From Actinomadura mexicana (GTDB lineage: Bacteria; Actinomycetota; Actinomycetes; Streptosporangiales; Streptosporangiaceae): a stretch of 64,000 bases of DNA. The number at the start of each line of letters is the position of its first letter. Position 1 is the stretch's first letter. The position numbers and the translations under genes are program-made. The notes beneath the pieces were generated by a model that was not told where the DNA came from, did not search any database, and worked only from the letters and a program-made list of their open reading frames with translations. The stretch covers positions 1 to 64,000 of the forward strand of contig NZ_FZNP01000004.1 of assembly GCF_900188105.1 (NCBI RefSeq), given 5' to 3'. Below are positions 40,740 through 50,874 of the stretch, piece after piece.

Positions 40740-41969
40740 TTACAGAGGAGGACGGGCGGAGACGTCCAGCAACCGGGCTGCGGCGTGGGCGAGGGGAACG
40801 GCTTCCTGTTCGATCCGGCGGAACGGGGTGAGACCCGCGGTTGCGACGGTGTCGTAGGCGGTCGCCTCGGCTTCGGTGAGGTGAGGCAGAACCGCCGGGG
40901 ACGGCTTGATGGGGCGGCCCGCCTTGTCGTGGTTCAGCCCGTGCTGGGCGTAGCGGTGCAGGTCCGCGGCGTCCATCAGTATCGAGGTGACCGGCTTCGG
41001 GGGCGCGCCGTCCGGTGCGGGCTCGGCCAGCGCGGCGCGGAACCGGTCGAGGATCGCGTAGCCGTCCGCGTCGATGTCTCCCCAGTAGACGACGTGGTCC
41101 GTGGCGCGGATCCAGGGCACGTTCGCGAGCATGGCCGCGGCCGCCTTGCCGCCGCCCTCGACCACGATCGTGTCCCGCACCGGGGGGAACCAGAGCCGGG
41201 AGTCGCGGTTCTCGACGACGAGGACGGTCCGTGGCCGGTAGGCGATGTCGTGCGTGTCGCCGGTGGTCCAGGCGTCGTGCCTGCGGCGGCCCGACGCGGC
41301 GTGGTCGGGGTCGACGTAGGTCAGGTGCAGCACGGTCGGACGGGGCCGGACCTCATCCCGGACGTCGCGTCCGGCGACGTCGCGCAGCAGCGCACCATGG
41401 GTGTCGAGCCACTTGGTGTGCATGCCGGGGATCGGGAGTTGACGTGCGGTCCATCCCCCCGCGTCCGGGTGCCGGCGCAGCCAGGTCACCGCGCTGAGCA
41501 GCACCTCGGCGTCGCCGGCTCCGAGCTGGCAGGCGGCCCGGAGGGCGGCCGGGGTGAGGACCGCGCCTGCGGACCGCAGCGACGACGCGAGCGCCCGGGC
41601 GCGGGCGGCGTCCACGGACGGCGGCGCGGTTCCGGAGGAGATCAGTGCGACCGCGGCGTCCAGGTCCACGACCAGCGTGGCGGGGTAGTCGTCCGTCACG
41701 CCCTGGACGGACACCGGCTTGCGGACGATCACCACGCCTGCGGGGTGCCGGTCGGCGAACTCACGCCAGCGCATGTGCCACTGGTGCCACGCGGCGTGCC
41801 CGATGCGCGCCACCGCACTCCCGGTCGACACGCCGGGACGGAGCGGGACGGAGAACGTGACCGGGTCGCCCACGCCGAGGTCGGCGCACACGGCCTCCGC
41901 CCACCTCTGGTCCACCCTGCGACGGAGTGACTCGACCGCGTCGGCCGGAAGGATCAGTCGGGAGGTCAC
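40740..41969 (-). CDS. jetD: JetD, Toprim nuclease subunit of Wadjet
   Basis: 409 residues from a GTG that overlaps the jetC stop (GTGA). The N-terminal half is DUF3322 (SRLILPADAVESLRRRVDQRWAEAV, WHQWHMRWREFADRHPAGVVIVRKPVSVQG). The C-terminal half is DUF2220 with a Toprim fold: RTVLVVENRDSRLWFPP (Glu), IVVEGGGKAAAAMLANVPWI, and VYWGDIDADGYAILDRFR with the acidic Asp-x-Asp. In known type I Wadjet systems JetD cuts small circular DNA after JetABC extrude a loop around it. The key acidic residues are present, so it looks active. Last gene of jetABCD. Confidence 0.93.
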   Translation of the reverse strand: MTSRLILPADAVESLRRRVDQRWAEAVCADLGVGDPVTFSVPLRPGVSTGSAVARIGHAAWHQWHMRWREFADRHPAGVVIVRKPVSVQGVTDDYPATLVVDLDAAVALISSGTAPPSVDAARARALASSLRSAGAVLTPAALRAACQLGAGDAEVLLSAVTWLRRHPDAGGWTARQLPIPGMHTKWLDTHGALLRDVAGRDVRDEVRPRPTVLHLTYVDPDHAASGRRRHDAWTTGDTHDIAYRPRTVLVVENRDSRLWFPPVRDTIVVEGGGKAAAAMLANVPWIRATDHVVYWGDIDADGYAILDRFRAALAEPAPDGAPPKPVTSILMDAADLHRYAQHGLNHDKAGRPIKPSPAVLPHLTEAEATAYDTVATAGLTPFRRIEQEAVPLAHAAARLLDVSARPPL

Positions 41970-44900
41970 GCGTCGGGAATCGCGACGATGGGTTTCGCCC
42001 ATGACCGCCCCTCGGTGCTCTTCAGGATCAGGTATTCCGCGTCCACATGGGGCTCGATCGCGCTGTGCTTGTCGTTGGGGGCGCCGATGACCAGTTGGAA
42101 GCCCAGCCCGCGCCAGGCGCCGATGGCCCGGCCGGTGAAATGCGCGTCCGCCTTGATCAGCGCCTCGTCCAGGAAGACGGGGGCGTAGCGGGGGCGTTCG
42201 GCGCCCGCGTCGCCCAACTGGTAGCGCAGCGCGGCGCCGACGATGAACGCGACCAGTTCCTGGGACTCGCCGCCGGACTTCTCTCCGATGTGGTCGTAGA
42301 CCGCGACATGCTCGCCGGCGAGGTCGCACTTCTCCGCGCTGATCCGGACGTGGTTGCGCACGTCGACCAGATCGGCGAAGTCAGGCGCGGTGCGGCGGAT
42401 GCGGTCGATCACCTTGGCCATCCGGTGGTAGGCGCGTTCCCGGTCGGCGTCCGTGGCCGACTTGTCGATGACGGCGCGCACGTCGCGCAGTTCCTTGCGG
42501 AACCGGGCGCGCACCGCGGAGTGGCTTTCCTGCGGGTCGATGCGCAGCCGGTGGCCGTCGTCGGCGAACGGGAGTCCGGCGAGGATGCGGTTGACCGGGT
42601 CGATCCGGTCGCGGATCTCCCGGACGGCTGCGGCGAGCTCGCTGTCCAGGCTGGTCAGGTCGTTGCCGGAGAGTTTGAGCAGGCTGTCGCGCCACTCGGT
42701 CTCCAGCTCGTGCAGGCCGCTGGTCTCCAGATCGGTGAGCAGGCGGTCGAAGTCGCGGTAGGAGGCGTCCGGTTCGGTGCCGAGGTTCGGGTTCGGCCAG
42801 CGCTCGACGAACGTCGAGAACGTCTCGTGCAGCGCCTTCCGTGACCGGCTGATCGATTCCTCCGCCGACTTCCGATCGTCGTGCATCCGTTCGACGCCGC
42901 GGCGGTGCGCCGCGTCGAACTCGGCCAGCGCCTTCGCCGGGTCGGCGCCGTCCGGGGCGTCGTCGAACAGCGCCGCGAGGTACTCCCTGTGTTCCCAGCT
43001 CACCTCGGTACCGGTCGCCGCGGCGGTGTCGAGCGCGCGCTGGGCGCCGTCCACCTCCTCCACGATCGACGCCCAGGACTCGTCGAGGCGCTCCACCTCC
43101 TTCTTCTGCCCGCCGATGCTCTCGGTCAGCTTGGTGACCTGTCGCTTGAGCTCCTCCGCTTCACGTTGCAGCCGGTCGATCTCCGGGTTGCCTTCGCGAA
43201 CCTCGGTGATGACGCGCTCCCAGCGTTCCCGTTCGGCCGTGACGGACTCGACGTCCACCTGGTCCCAGGACAGTTCGGTCAAGGTCTGGTAGGCGGTGCG
43301 CCTCTCCTCGAACGAGTTGAGGTCCTGCTCCGCCTTCGTCGCCCTTGTGACGGCGTCGCCGAGACGTTCGCGGGCGCGGCCGATCCGGGTGTCGAGGTCG
43401 GCGAGAAGCCTGGTGTTGGTGAATCCCAGCAGGTTGGCCCGTCCATGACCGCCGTGCGCGCCCCGGCCGCCCTGCGATGTCTGCCCGGTGATGCTGAGCG
43501 CCTTGGAGTACTGCACCAGCAGTCCGGGCGTCTCGACGCACACGAAGTCGAACCTGCGGGCGAGCTCGCTCTTGAGCCAGGCGGTGAACGGCGACGGCCG
43601 GTAGTCGAGCCGGCCGGGGAGCGTCTTGTCGTCCAGCCCGACCTCGTCGCGCAGGCCGGTGCGGACGCCCTCGAACTGGATGCGCCGTGCGACGGGCACC
43701 GCGTTGATCGCCTCGCGGAACGAGTTCAGCCGGCCGATGTCGATCAGCATCCGGGTGGCGAACCCGCCCAGCGCCAGGTTGAACGCCTCCCGCCACGGTT
43801 CGAACTCCGTGCGCACCTCGATCAGCTCGGCGACGAACGGCAGGTCGTCCGGGGTGAGCCCGGCGGCGCCGGCCAGCAGGTCGCGGGCGGCGTGCAGGTC
43901 GGTGGGGATGTTGCCGCGGCGGGCCTTGACCGCGCCGTGCTCGGCGCGCAATCCGGCCAGGTCGCGTTCGGCGGCCTTACGCTCCGCGGTCGCCTCGGCG
44001 AACTCGTTCTGGGCGGTCCTCCTGGCGTCGGAGTCGGCCAGCGCCCTGTGCGCCGTGTCGACCAGCGAGGCGAAGTCCCGGCCGGTCGACACGGTGGCGC
44101 CGACGGTGTCCAGGACCCGGTCCAGTCGCTTCCGGGCGCGTTCGATGTCGGCGAGCCGCTGTTCCACTCCACGGACCTCGCGGAGCGCGGTCTCCAGCCG
44201 GTCGCCGCCGGAGGCGCGCAGGGTGTCGAGCACCGCGTCCCGCCGGGACTCCGCCACCTTGATCAGCGTGGCCGTCTCCCGGACGTCCTCCTCCGCCCGG
44301 CGGCGCCGTGCGGTCAGGTCCGACTCGGCCGCGCGCAACAGGTCGAGCCGGCGTTCGTGCCGCCACAGCGCCGCGGGGGACGTCGGGTCGGTGAACGATC
44401 CGACGGCGTCGACCACCTGCAACCGGGTCACCGCGCGGTCGATGGCGTCCCGGTGGTCGCGGATCGGGGTCAGCGCCCGCACCTGCCGGCGGGCGGTGAT
44501 CATCCGGTCCCGGGTGCCGGACAGCTCGTCGAACTGCTGCACCACCTCGTCCGCCGTGGCCAGGGTGGACGGCTCCTCCAGCACCATCGTCTTGTACAGC
44601 GCGTCGACGGTGGTGATCTGCTGACCGGCCTGGATCCTGCCGAGCAGCCCGACCGCCTTGTGCCCGTCCCCGGCGGCGCCGATGCCCAGCGTGGTGTGCA
44701 GCCGGGCCGTGAAGTCCCGGTCGGTGTCGAAGCAGGTCACGCCTGTCGCGGTGACCGCGGGGCGGGCGAGCCTGCTGGCCGCGGGACCGTCCAGCTCGCG
44801 CAGGTCGTAGTCGTCGTCGACGGTGGCGCGGACCACGACGACGTCGTCGAGGGTGCGCGCGGACGACGGCACGTACCAGGCCCGGAGCGCGGTGAACACC

Positions 44901-45310
44901 GCACCGCTCCGGTCGGCCCAGGTCATCGCGATCGCCGACCAGGTGTCGCGGCCGTCCCCGCGCAGCACCCGCTGCCTCGTCTCACCGCCGGCCCGCGACT
45001 CGTCGAGCTTCCCGCGCGCGTAGGAGAGGATGTTGCGCTGGTCCTTGCCCCGGGGCCGGCCGACCACCCCGCCGTTCGAGGCCCCGTTGAACGGCGTGGT
45101 GTGCGGCATCAGCAGCGCGATGTAGGAGTCCATCAGCGTCGACTTGCCCGATCCGGAACCGCCGCTGAGCAGGGTCGCGCCGGGAGCGAACCGGACGCGG
45201 TGGTATCCGTCGTAGCCGCCCCAGTTGACCAGCTGCAGATCCCGCGCCACCCACTGCTGCCCACGCGACGCCGCCGGGATCAACCCGAACAGCGTGTCGA
45301 TCATGCTCAT
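41966..45310 (-). CDS. jetC: JetC, SMC-like ATPase of Wadjet
   Basis: 1114 residues. Walker A GSGSGKST is at residues 51-58 near the N-terminus. Two long coiled-coil arms (about 270-480 and 610-800) flank a central hinge/dimer region around 500-600 ([25 protein letters not shown]). The C-terminal ATPase half has the signature [23 protein letters not shown] and Walker [14 protein letters not shown]. This is the MukB/SMC-type motor that extrudes DNA loops with JetA and JetB. ATG at 45310 overlaps the jetB stop. Length and layout match type I JetC proteins. Confidence 0.95.
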   Translation of the reverse strand: MSMIDTLFGLIPAASRGQQWVARDLQLVNWGGYDGYHRVRFAPGATLLSGGSGSGKSTLMDSYIALLMPHTTPFNGASNGGVVGRPRGKDQRNILSYARGKLDESRAGGETRQRVLRGDGRDTWSAIAMTWADRSGAVFTALRAWYVPSSARTLDDVVVVRATVDDDYDLRELDGPAASRLARPAVTATGVTCFDTDRDFTARLHTTLGIGAAGDGHKAVGLLGRIQAGQQITTVDALYKTMVLEEPSTLATADEVVQQFDELSGTRDRMITARRQVRALTPIRDHRDAIDRAVTRLQVVDAVGSFTDPTSPAALWRHERRLDLLRAAESDLTARRRRAEEDVRETATLIKVAESRRDAVLDTLRASGGDRLETALREVRGVEQRLADIERARKRLDRVLDTVGATVSTGRDFASLVDTAHRALADSDARRTAQNEFAEATAERKAAERDLAGLRAEHGAVKARRGNIPTDLHAARDLLAGAAGLTPDDLPFVAELIEVRTEFEPWREAFNLALGGFATRMLIDIGRLNSFREAINAVPVARRIQFEGVRTGLRDEVGLDDKTLPGRLDYRPSPFTAWLKSELARRFDFVCVETPGLLVQYSKALSITGQTSQGGRGAHGGHGRANLLGFTNTRLLADLDTRIGRARERLGDAVTRATKAEQDLNSFEERRTAYQTLTELSWDQVDVESVTAERERWERVITEVREGNPEIDRLQREAEELKRQVTKLTESIGGQKKEVERLDESWASIVEEVDGAQRALDTAAATGTEVSWEHREYLAALFDDAPDGADPAKALAEFDAAHRRGVERMHDDRKSAEESISRSRKALHETFSTFVERWPNPNLGTEPDASYRDFDRLLTDLETSGLHELETEWRDSLLKLSGNDLTSLDSELAAAVREIRDRIDPVNRILAGLPFADDGHRLRIDPQESHSAVRARFRKELRDVRAVIDKSATDADRERAYHRMAKVIDRIRRTAPDFADLVDVRNHVRISAEKCDLAGEHVAVYDHIGEKSGGESQELVAFIVGAALRYQLGDAGAERPRYAPVFLDEALIKADAHFTGRAIGAWRGLGFQLVIGAPNDKHSAIEPHVDAEYLILKSTEGRSWAKPIVAIPDA

Positions 45311-45978
45311 GGCGCGACCTCGTTCTGCTCCCGCAGCCACTGGTTCAGTTCGGTGAGCTTCTCGGTGCTCAGCACGACCTCGACCAGCGGCGTGATCCGG
45401 TACCGGCCCGCGGACTCCTCCGCGAGCAGGCCCTCGGTGGCCAGTCGCTGCACCGCGTTGCGGATCTCGCGCTGGCCGCGGGCGAGGTTGTGGTCGTCTG
45501 GATCGAAATAGGTCAGCACGGTCTGTTCCAGCTCTTCGACGTCGACCCGCGCGGACGTCTCGCCGGTGCCGCGCTCCCGCTGGAAGACGGTCCGCAGGTG
45601 GACCAGCACCAGGGTCTCGGCCCGGTTGTAGGGGTCGTCCTTCAGCAGGATCGGGACGTCCAGCTCCCCCGACCGCACCTGCTGCTTGTAGGCGATGCCG
45701 CGGTCGTGGTCGACCACGAGCCGGACGAACAGGTCGTGCAACCGCGACTCGATGATCTGCTGGTTCTCCAGCAGCGTGCGCCACTGCGCCGGGTTCTTCT
45801 CGGCCAGCAGGAACCTGCGTTGCAGCAGCCGGACCAGCACCCGCCGCACGTCCACGTCCAGCGTGCCCCTGTCACCGGCGAACAGTTCGGCCGGGTCGTC
45901 CTCCATCGGGACCGGCTCGATGAAGCCGGCCTCCGCACCGGTCGACCAGTCCTCGTCTGCGCCGTCCGGTTCACTCAT
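45307..45978 (-). CDS. jetB: JetB, MukE-like subunit of Wadjet (DUF4194)
   Basis: 223 residues. The DUF4194 core is visible: [59 protein letters not shown] and [15 protein letters not shown], ending with a winged-helix-like [33 protein letters not shown]. It binds the JetA kleisin and regulates the JetC motor. The acidic N-terminal 35 residues are probably disordered. Start overlaps the jetA stop by 8 bases and the stop overlaps jetC by 4. Confidence 0.94.
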   Translation of the reverse strand: MSEPDGADEDWSTGAEAGFIEPVPMEDDPAELFAGDRGTLDVDVRRVLVRLLQRRFLLAEKNPAQWRTLLENQQIIESRLHDLFVRLVVDHDRGIAYKQQVRSGELDVPILLKDDPYNRAETLVLVHLRTVFQRERGTGETSARVDVEELEQTVLTYFDPDDHNLARGQREIRNAVQRLATEGLLAEESAGRYRITPLVEVVLSTEKLTELNQWLREQNEVAP

Positions 45979-47494
45979 CGTCGTTTTCCGGCCTCTCGTC
46001 AGCGGCGCGGGTGGGCGCCGGGTTCGCCGCCAGCACGCCGCCGAACGCGAGCCGCCGCCGGGTCCGGTCCGGACGGACCACGTCGACCACCGCGACCTCG
46101 GCGGTGTCGGTCATCCCGAAGTCATGTGCGATCTCCAGCAGGCCGAGCAGATCCACCGGCCGCCGGATGCGCTCGGCCGCCGCGCGGAACGCGGCCGCGA
46201 CGTCGACGCCGTCCGCGCCGTCCGCGTCGCCCGCGAACGCCGCCAGATGCGCGCGCAGTTCGGCGTACTGCGGACCTCCCCATGCCCGGGTGTCCGCGGC
46301 CGGCACGTCCTCCGCCTCGTCCCATTCGCGCAGCGGCGTGGGCGGCTGGGGCGGCCGCGGGTCGCTCATGGTCTGCCGCAGCTGCCCGACGTCGGCGACC
46401 GGAAGTCGGCGCAGCGGGGCGACGACCGCGCCGCGGCGCGACCCGGGCACCCATGCGTGGAATCCGGACATCACGTTCCGCAGGAGCTCGTCCACCTGGC
46501 GGTCCCGCATCGGGTCGTGGTTGCGCACCTGGGTGGTGATGACGTGCGACGCCTGCCGCTGCGCGGCCAGCACCTCCTTGACGCCCTGCTCGATCCGGCG
46601 TGCGATCTCGGCGAGTTCCCGCCGCTGCGGCTCCGGCATCAGGTCGGTGAACCCGTGCCGCAGCACGGTGCGCAGCAGGTGCCACAGGTCGTCGATCTGT
46701 GCCGGGTCGCCGATCAGGCGCAGCGCCCCGGCGAACGCGCGGCCCTCCGGTGTCGCGTCCATGATCTGCCGACCGCGCTCCAGGTACTCCCGCAGCACCT
46801 CCCCGGTCGGCCGCACGTCCTGCCGCAGGTCGGCGACGACGTCTCGCTGCATGGCTTTGATCGACTCGGCGACGCGGGCGAAGTCGGCCGGCAACTCCCG
46901 CGCCAGATGCAGCACGTTCTCGGCGGCCTCGAGCAACTGGTCGTCGTCGACGGCGTCGACGGCGCCGCCCTGTTCGAGCCGGTCGAGTTCTCGCCGGCGC
47001 TGATCGATCTCCGTCTGGAGTCGCGCCATCCGGGCCATCACGTCCGGGTCGGCGTCCTGCGCGAGCCGCTCGACCGCCTCCAGCAGCGTCCGGACCCGGG
47101 ATTCCGACACCCTGGTCCGTGCCCCGCCGACCCGACCCGCCACCTCGAGCGCGCCGACGCCATGTGCCGACAGCCGGTACACCTCGACGTCGTCGGAGAC
47201 CTGCCGCACCAGCCAGCCCGCGTGCACCCACTGCCTGCACAGGTCACGGGCGTTCCCCGCGGGCAGGGGCTGGTCGCCCTCGTAGCCGTAGCCCGCGGCC
47301 CGCAACTGGTCGAGGGCGTCGGCGACCTCCGCATGGGCGTCCGCCACCGCCACCGCCGACCGCTCCGGCGTGAACATCATCGCCAGCACGGTCACCACGA
47401 ACGGCGCATAGGTCCGGTGGAGCAGATCAAGCATCGGGTTCTGGAACGCCCGAAGCGCACCCTGATATGCGCCCTCCACACCTCTTGTACCCAT
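45971..47494 (-). CDS. jetA: JetA, kleisin-like subunit of Wadjet (DUF3375)
   Basis: 507 residues from the ATG at 47494; no strong ribosome site is seen, and a GTG at 47479 is an alternative. The DUF3375 architecture is present: an N-terminal winged-helix region ([28 protein letters not shown]), a long helical middle ([39 protein letters not shown]), and [27 protein letters not shown] towards the C-terminus. JetA is the MukF-like kleisin that closes the JetC ring. First gene of the operon; a promoter must lie within 47495-47600. Confidence 0.9.
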   Translation of the reverse strand: MGTRGVEGAYQGALRAFQNPMLDLLHRTYAPFVVTVLAMMFTPERSAVAVADAHAEVADALDQLRAAGYGYEGDQPLPAGNARDLCRQWVHAGWLVRQVSDDVEVYRLSAHGVGALEVAGRVGGARTRVSESRVRTLLEAVERLAQDADPDVMARMARLQTEIDQRRRELDRLEQGGAVDAVDDDQLLEAAENVLHLARELPADFARVAESIKAMQRDVVADLRQDVRPTGEVLREYLERGRQIMDATPEGRAFAGALRLIGDPAQIDDLWHLLRTVLRHGFTDLMPEPQRRELAEIARRIEQGVKEVLAAQRQASHVITTQVRNHDPMRDRQVDELLRNVMSGFHAWVPGSRRGAVVAPLRRLPVADVGQLRQTMSDPRPPQPPTPLREWDEAEDVPAADTRAWGGPQYAELRAHLAAFAGDADGADGVDVAAAFRAAAERIRRPVDLLGLLEIAHDFGMTDTAEVAVVDVVRPDRTRRRLAFGGVLAANPAPTRAADERPENDDE

Positions 47495-48100
47495 CGCCGA
47501 CCAGAGTACGACCTGTGGCTCGACGCCACGAATCAAAGCGCCGACACCGTCGTCTTCGTCCACACCTGCCGCTCACCTGATGGGACAGTGGTCGGGCGGC
47601 TCGCCCCCAGGTGAGGTAGGCGTCGGCGCTGCGGGCCGCGACCGGACCGGCGGCGTCGGAGAAGCCGCCGACGTAGCTCGCACAGCGGTCACCGCTTCCC
47701 GTCCACCGGCAGCCGGCGGACGCCGCAGACTCGCGCCCCCGCCCGGGACCGCAGCGGCCATCGCCGAACACCGGCCAGGCCACTGAGGCCCTATACCTGG
47801 ACATTTCACTTAATTGCTATCAAAAAGCGGCCTACCAGAGGCTGCAAGGGAGGAGCGACAACATCGCAAATACATCGACACATCACCCTGGCCCGACGGA
47901 CCGGAAAAGTTCCGGGCCTACCTCTGGTTCGGTCCGATGATTCCAGCGACCATTCCTGGTAGAGGGTACTGGGTCACCGGTGCCGAATGGCTGAAGGCCT
48001 CGGAGCATCGGCTTCTCCTGCTCACCGGAAACGCCGGTGTGAGCAACCCCCGGCACACCCGGCGGCGGTGGAGCCCTCCAGGCGAAAGGGAGGCGATCCC
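47495..48100. other. Divergent intergenic region between jetA and the GH26-like gene
   Basis: About 600 bases without a gene I can support. From 47800 to 47880 the sequence is unusually AT-rich for this genome (TTCACTTAATTGCTATCAAA), a probable promoter zone. A TTG-initiated frame from 47814 (127 residues) has mixed coding character and overlaps the next gene's start in another frame, so I do not call it. Confidence 0.45.
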
Positions 48101-48949
48101 GTGGCGAGAAACCGGAACGCGATCCTGTGGGGGACCTGCCCCCGCAACCTTTCCGGCTCCGACTTCGCCGCGAAGGACGCCGCGTACGGTCCGCTGACCA
48201 TCCGCCGCTCCTACCAGCCCGCCACCGCGGGCATGCCCGCGTCCTGGGCGGCGTGCAACGGCGGCGTGGACGTGGGGAAGCGGGCCAGCTGCTGGAGCGG
48301 GAAGCCGTCGATCACCGCGATGGCCGGCGGGAAGCTCGATGCGCAGACCCTGACGTTCCTGCGGTCCATTCCCAAGAGCCACCTCGCTTTCGTCTCGATC
48401 TGGCATGAGGGCGACGGGAAGATCCGCAACGGCACCTTCCGCCTCGGCACGTACACAGCGGCTCTGAAACGCTTCTGCGAACTGGTGCAACAGGTGCGAT
48501 CAGAGGGCTGGCCGCACCTGCACACGATCCAGATCCTCACCGCATGGTCGGGTACCTCACCCAAGACAGGCAGCACCTACGCCGAAACCTGGCCGGGCGA
48601 CGGGCTTGTGGACGTCCTCGGCGTGGACGGCTACTCCCACGTCGGCAGCGGCCCCGCCTTGTGGGGGCCGGCCGTGAGATTCGCCCGCTCGAAAGGCATC
48701 CCGTGGGCGGTCCCAGAGATCGGTTATGGCAGCACCGGCACGCAGAACGTGAACTGGATGAAAGACCAGATCGCCTACCTGACGACGACGGCGGGCGGCG
48801 GGAAGCATACGAGGTGTGCATTCGCATGCTGGTTCGACACCATCGGCCCTATCTCGACCCCTACGCCCGGAAACGACTCCAGGTGGATCTCGGCAGCCAA
48901 GGCCGCGTCGCGAACCTACTACAGCGACTACACCGAGTTCGTGCTCTGA
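48101..48949 (+). CDS. GH26-like glycoside hydrolase without signal peptide
   Basis: 282 residues from a GTG with GGGAGG 6 bases upstream. The order of segments fits a GH26 mannanase-type TIM barrel: GTCPRNLSGSDFAA at the N-terminus, LAFVSIWHEGDGKI (first catalytic Glu in WHE), WPHLHTIQILTAWSG, DVLGVDGYSH, and IPWAVPEIGYGS (second Glu in PEIG). No signal peptide is present, unlike most secreted mannanases. Similar proteins occur in actinomycetes and their phages with lysin genes. Position next to GH25 and CHAP genes suggests action on a cell-surface glycan. Substrate unknown. Confidence 0.72.
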   Translation: MARNRNAILWGTCPRNLSGSDFAAKDAAYGPLTIRRSYQPATAGMPASWAACNGGVDVGKRASCWSGKPSITAMAGGKLDAQTLTFLRSIPKSHLAFVSIWHEGDGKIRNGTFRLGTYTAALKRFCELVQQVRSEGWPHLHTIQILTAWSGTSPKTGSTYAETWPGDGLVDVLGVDGYSHVGSGPALWGPAVRFARSKGIPWAVPEIGYGSTGTQNVNWMKDQIAYLTTTAGGGKHTRCAFACWFDTIGPISTPTPGNDSRWISAAKAASRTYYSDYTEFVL

Positions 48950-49445
48950 CCGAGATGAGGCTGGTTTCACCAGCGCTTTCCAGGCCGCGTCCGAGTCGAC
49001 CTTGACCGTCGCATCGCGGCGGCGCGGCCCTACGCCGGCGATGAGGTCGGCCGCACTGTCGTCTAAAGCCGTTGTCGCACCCCTGAAGGTGTGACGGCTC
49101 GCCCTGTCGCGGTGCCGCCGAACCGGGCCGACGTTCTGATATCGCGGCCGGGCAGAAGGACGCTGACACGGGCTTCGAGCGAAGAGCTGACGGTCATTAC
49201 CACGGTCCGCGGCGCAACGCTTTTGTGTCGCGCACGCAAGAGTAATCGCAATATTACACAAAGTAGTATTTGCTGGTGAAGTACGTAACTTCGCCGGGCG
49301 GGCGTCCAACCCGCTCCTCGTCGGGGCAGCCGGACTCGCGACTGGCTCGGCCATGAGGAGTCGCGTCATGAATTCGAGCGCAACCCCGCACTCGCGGTTT
49401 CGCGCATGCGAACGGTGATGCCGCCAGGCCAGAGAGGAGCCAGGG
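48950..49445. other. Intergenic region before the GH25 gene
   Basis: About 495 bases without a convincing gene. 49180-49290 is AT-rich for this genome (GTAATCGCAATATTACACAA) and includes AATATTACACAAAGTAGTAT, a likely promoter zone for the lysozyme gene. Minus-strand frames crossing it have no recognisable similarity. Confidence 0.45.
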
Positions 49446-50561
49446 TTGCTGTACGGGGTCGATGTCGCCAGCTATCAGGGAAAACCCAACTGGTCCGCGG
49501 TGCACCGGGCAGGTATCCGTTTCGGATTCTGCAAGGTCACCGAAAGTACCGACTACACCAACCCGACCTGGAGGCACAACCGAGCGGGAATGCTCGCCCT
49601 GGGGCCGGGCTTCGTGCCGGGGGCGTATCACTTCCTGCACGGTGGCAACGGCGCCGCGCAAGCCCGCTACTTCCTGGCCAGTGCCGGTGATCTCTCCCGC
49701 TTCGCCGTCGCGCTCGACATCGAGGCGTCCGGCGCCAACGCGGCCACGGCCAGGGAATGGGTGGCCGAGTTCAAGAGACGCACCGGCGGCCACCCCGTCA
49801 TCGGCTACTTCCCGCGCTGGTACTGGGAAGCCCACGGCCGGCCCGACCTCAGCTTCTTCGACACGATCTGGCAGTCGCGGTACGTCTCCGGCTCCGGCAC
49901 CCCGACCGCCCTCTACAAGAAGGTCCCCTCCTCGTGGTGGGTCCAGTTCGGTGGGGAGCCCATCTCGATCCTGCAGTACTCGTCCAGCGGCTCGGTACCG
50001 AGCATCCCGGGTCGCTGCGACGTCAACGCCTTCCGCGGCTCACTCGCGGACCTGAGGACGCTGGCCCTCGGGCCGTACCAGGAGGACGAAGTGCCCATCC
50101 GCAGCAGCTACGGCAAGTCCAAGCCCCAGAACCTGAAATGGGGGCAGTTCACTCGTCTCAACTGGGACGTCACACACGCCGACCCGGCCAAGTCCCACTC
50201 CGAACCCGACAAGGACCACCCCAACGGCTATCCCGGCTACGTGGCCCCCGCCTCGACATGGGCGGACATCGACACCGTCGTCCGTATCGAAGGCCTCAGC
50301 GAGGGCGACGAATACCGGCTGCAGTTCGAGGTCCACGACTGGGAGGACGGCGAGTCCGCCGAATCATGGGCCGAAGTCCGCGCCGACGCCAAGGCGACCG
50401 GCGGCGACCAGTTCGCCACCGGCGCCATGCCCAAGGGCCTCCGCAAAGGCCAGCACGTGTACGTCTCGGTCGCGGCCTTCCCCGCCAGCGGAACCACTGG
50501 CGGCCGGCCCGCGCCCCGGGCCTTGTCGGGCCGATGGACCATCGCCCAGGACCGCAACTGA
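49446..50561 (+). CDS. GH25 lysozyme-like muramidase with extra C-terminal beta domain
   Basis: 371 residues from a TTG with GAGAGGAG 6 bases upstream; the next residues LYGVDVASYQG are the GH25 start, which fixes the N-terminus. Catalytic acids: Asp6 (GVDVASYQG), Asp91 and Glu93 (ALDIEAS). Other family blocks: FGFCKVTESTDYTNPTW, GAYHFLHGG, VIGYFPRWYWEAHGR, WWVQFGGEPISILQYSSSG. Residues about 215-371 are an extra domain rich in strands and acidic residues that I do not recognise. There is no signal peptide, so export would need lysis or a holin-like route. It should cut N-acetylmuramyl bonds in peptidoglycan. Confidence 0.87.
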   Translation: MLYGVDVASYQGKPNWSAVHRAGIRFGFCKVTESTDYTNPTWRHNRAGMLALGPGFVPGAYHFLHGGNGAAQARYFLASAGDLSRFAVALDIEASGANAATAREWVAEFKRRTGGHPVIGYFPRWYWEAHGRPDLSFFDTIWQSRYVSGSGTPTALYKKVPSSWWVQFGGEPISILQYSSSGSVPSIPGRCDVNAFRGSLADLRTLALGPYQEDEVPIRSSYGKSKPQNLKWGQFTRLNWDVTHADPAKSHSEPDKDHPNGYPGYVAPASTWADIDTVVRIEGLSEGDEYRLQFEVHDWEDGESAESWAEVRADAKATGGDQFATGAMPKGLRKGQHVYVSVAAFPASGTTGGRPAPRALSGRWTIAQDRN

Positions 50562-50712
50562 CCGGCCATCGGCCACTCGCCGGTCGAGGACGACACCATC
50601 CCACCCGAACAACGTGGGCGGCATGAGCCCGCACCTGTGGCCGAGGCGGACAGAAACCCGCAGGTGAGAAACGACGACCTTGAGAAATCCGCTCACCGGG
50701 CGAAGGAGTGCG

Positions 50713-50874
50713 ATGGCTGAAGCCGACCACATGGACGAGGTGGACGTGAACCCGGGGGTGCACCGGGCGACCGAGACCGACGAGGAGCAGATCCTGCGTG
50801 AACTGTACGGCGAGCCCGGCGCTGACGGGATATTCCGCGGGCACAACGAGAACGGCGAGGAGAGCCCGGCATGA
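50713..50874 (+). CDS. Small acidic hypothetical protein between lysin genes
   Basis: 53 residues (MAEADHMDEVDVNPGVHRA, then TDEEQILRELYGEPGADGIF) from an ATG preceded by GAAGGAG. Strongly acidic and hydrophilic, no membrane segment. The stop overlaps the CHAP gene ATG as ATGA, so the two are translated together. It may be a partner, anti-activity or scaffold peptide for the amidase; that is inference. I know no family. Confidence 0.6.
   Translation: MAEADHMDEVDVNPGVHRATETDEEQILRELYGEPGADGIFRGHNENGEESPA

Noticed and set aside
42881..45511. 876-residue plus-strand frame opposite jetC
   Set aside because: Antisense shadow of jetC; Val/Gly/Arg/His-rich, no domain.
47814..48197. 127-residue TTG-initiated frame as a gene before the GH26-like gene
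   Set aside because: No ribosome site, mixed composition, last third overlaps the GH26-like gene in another frame.
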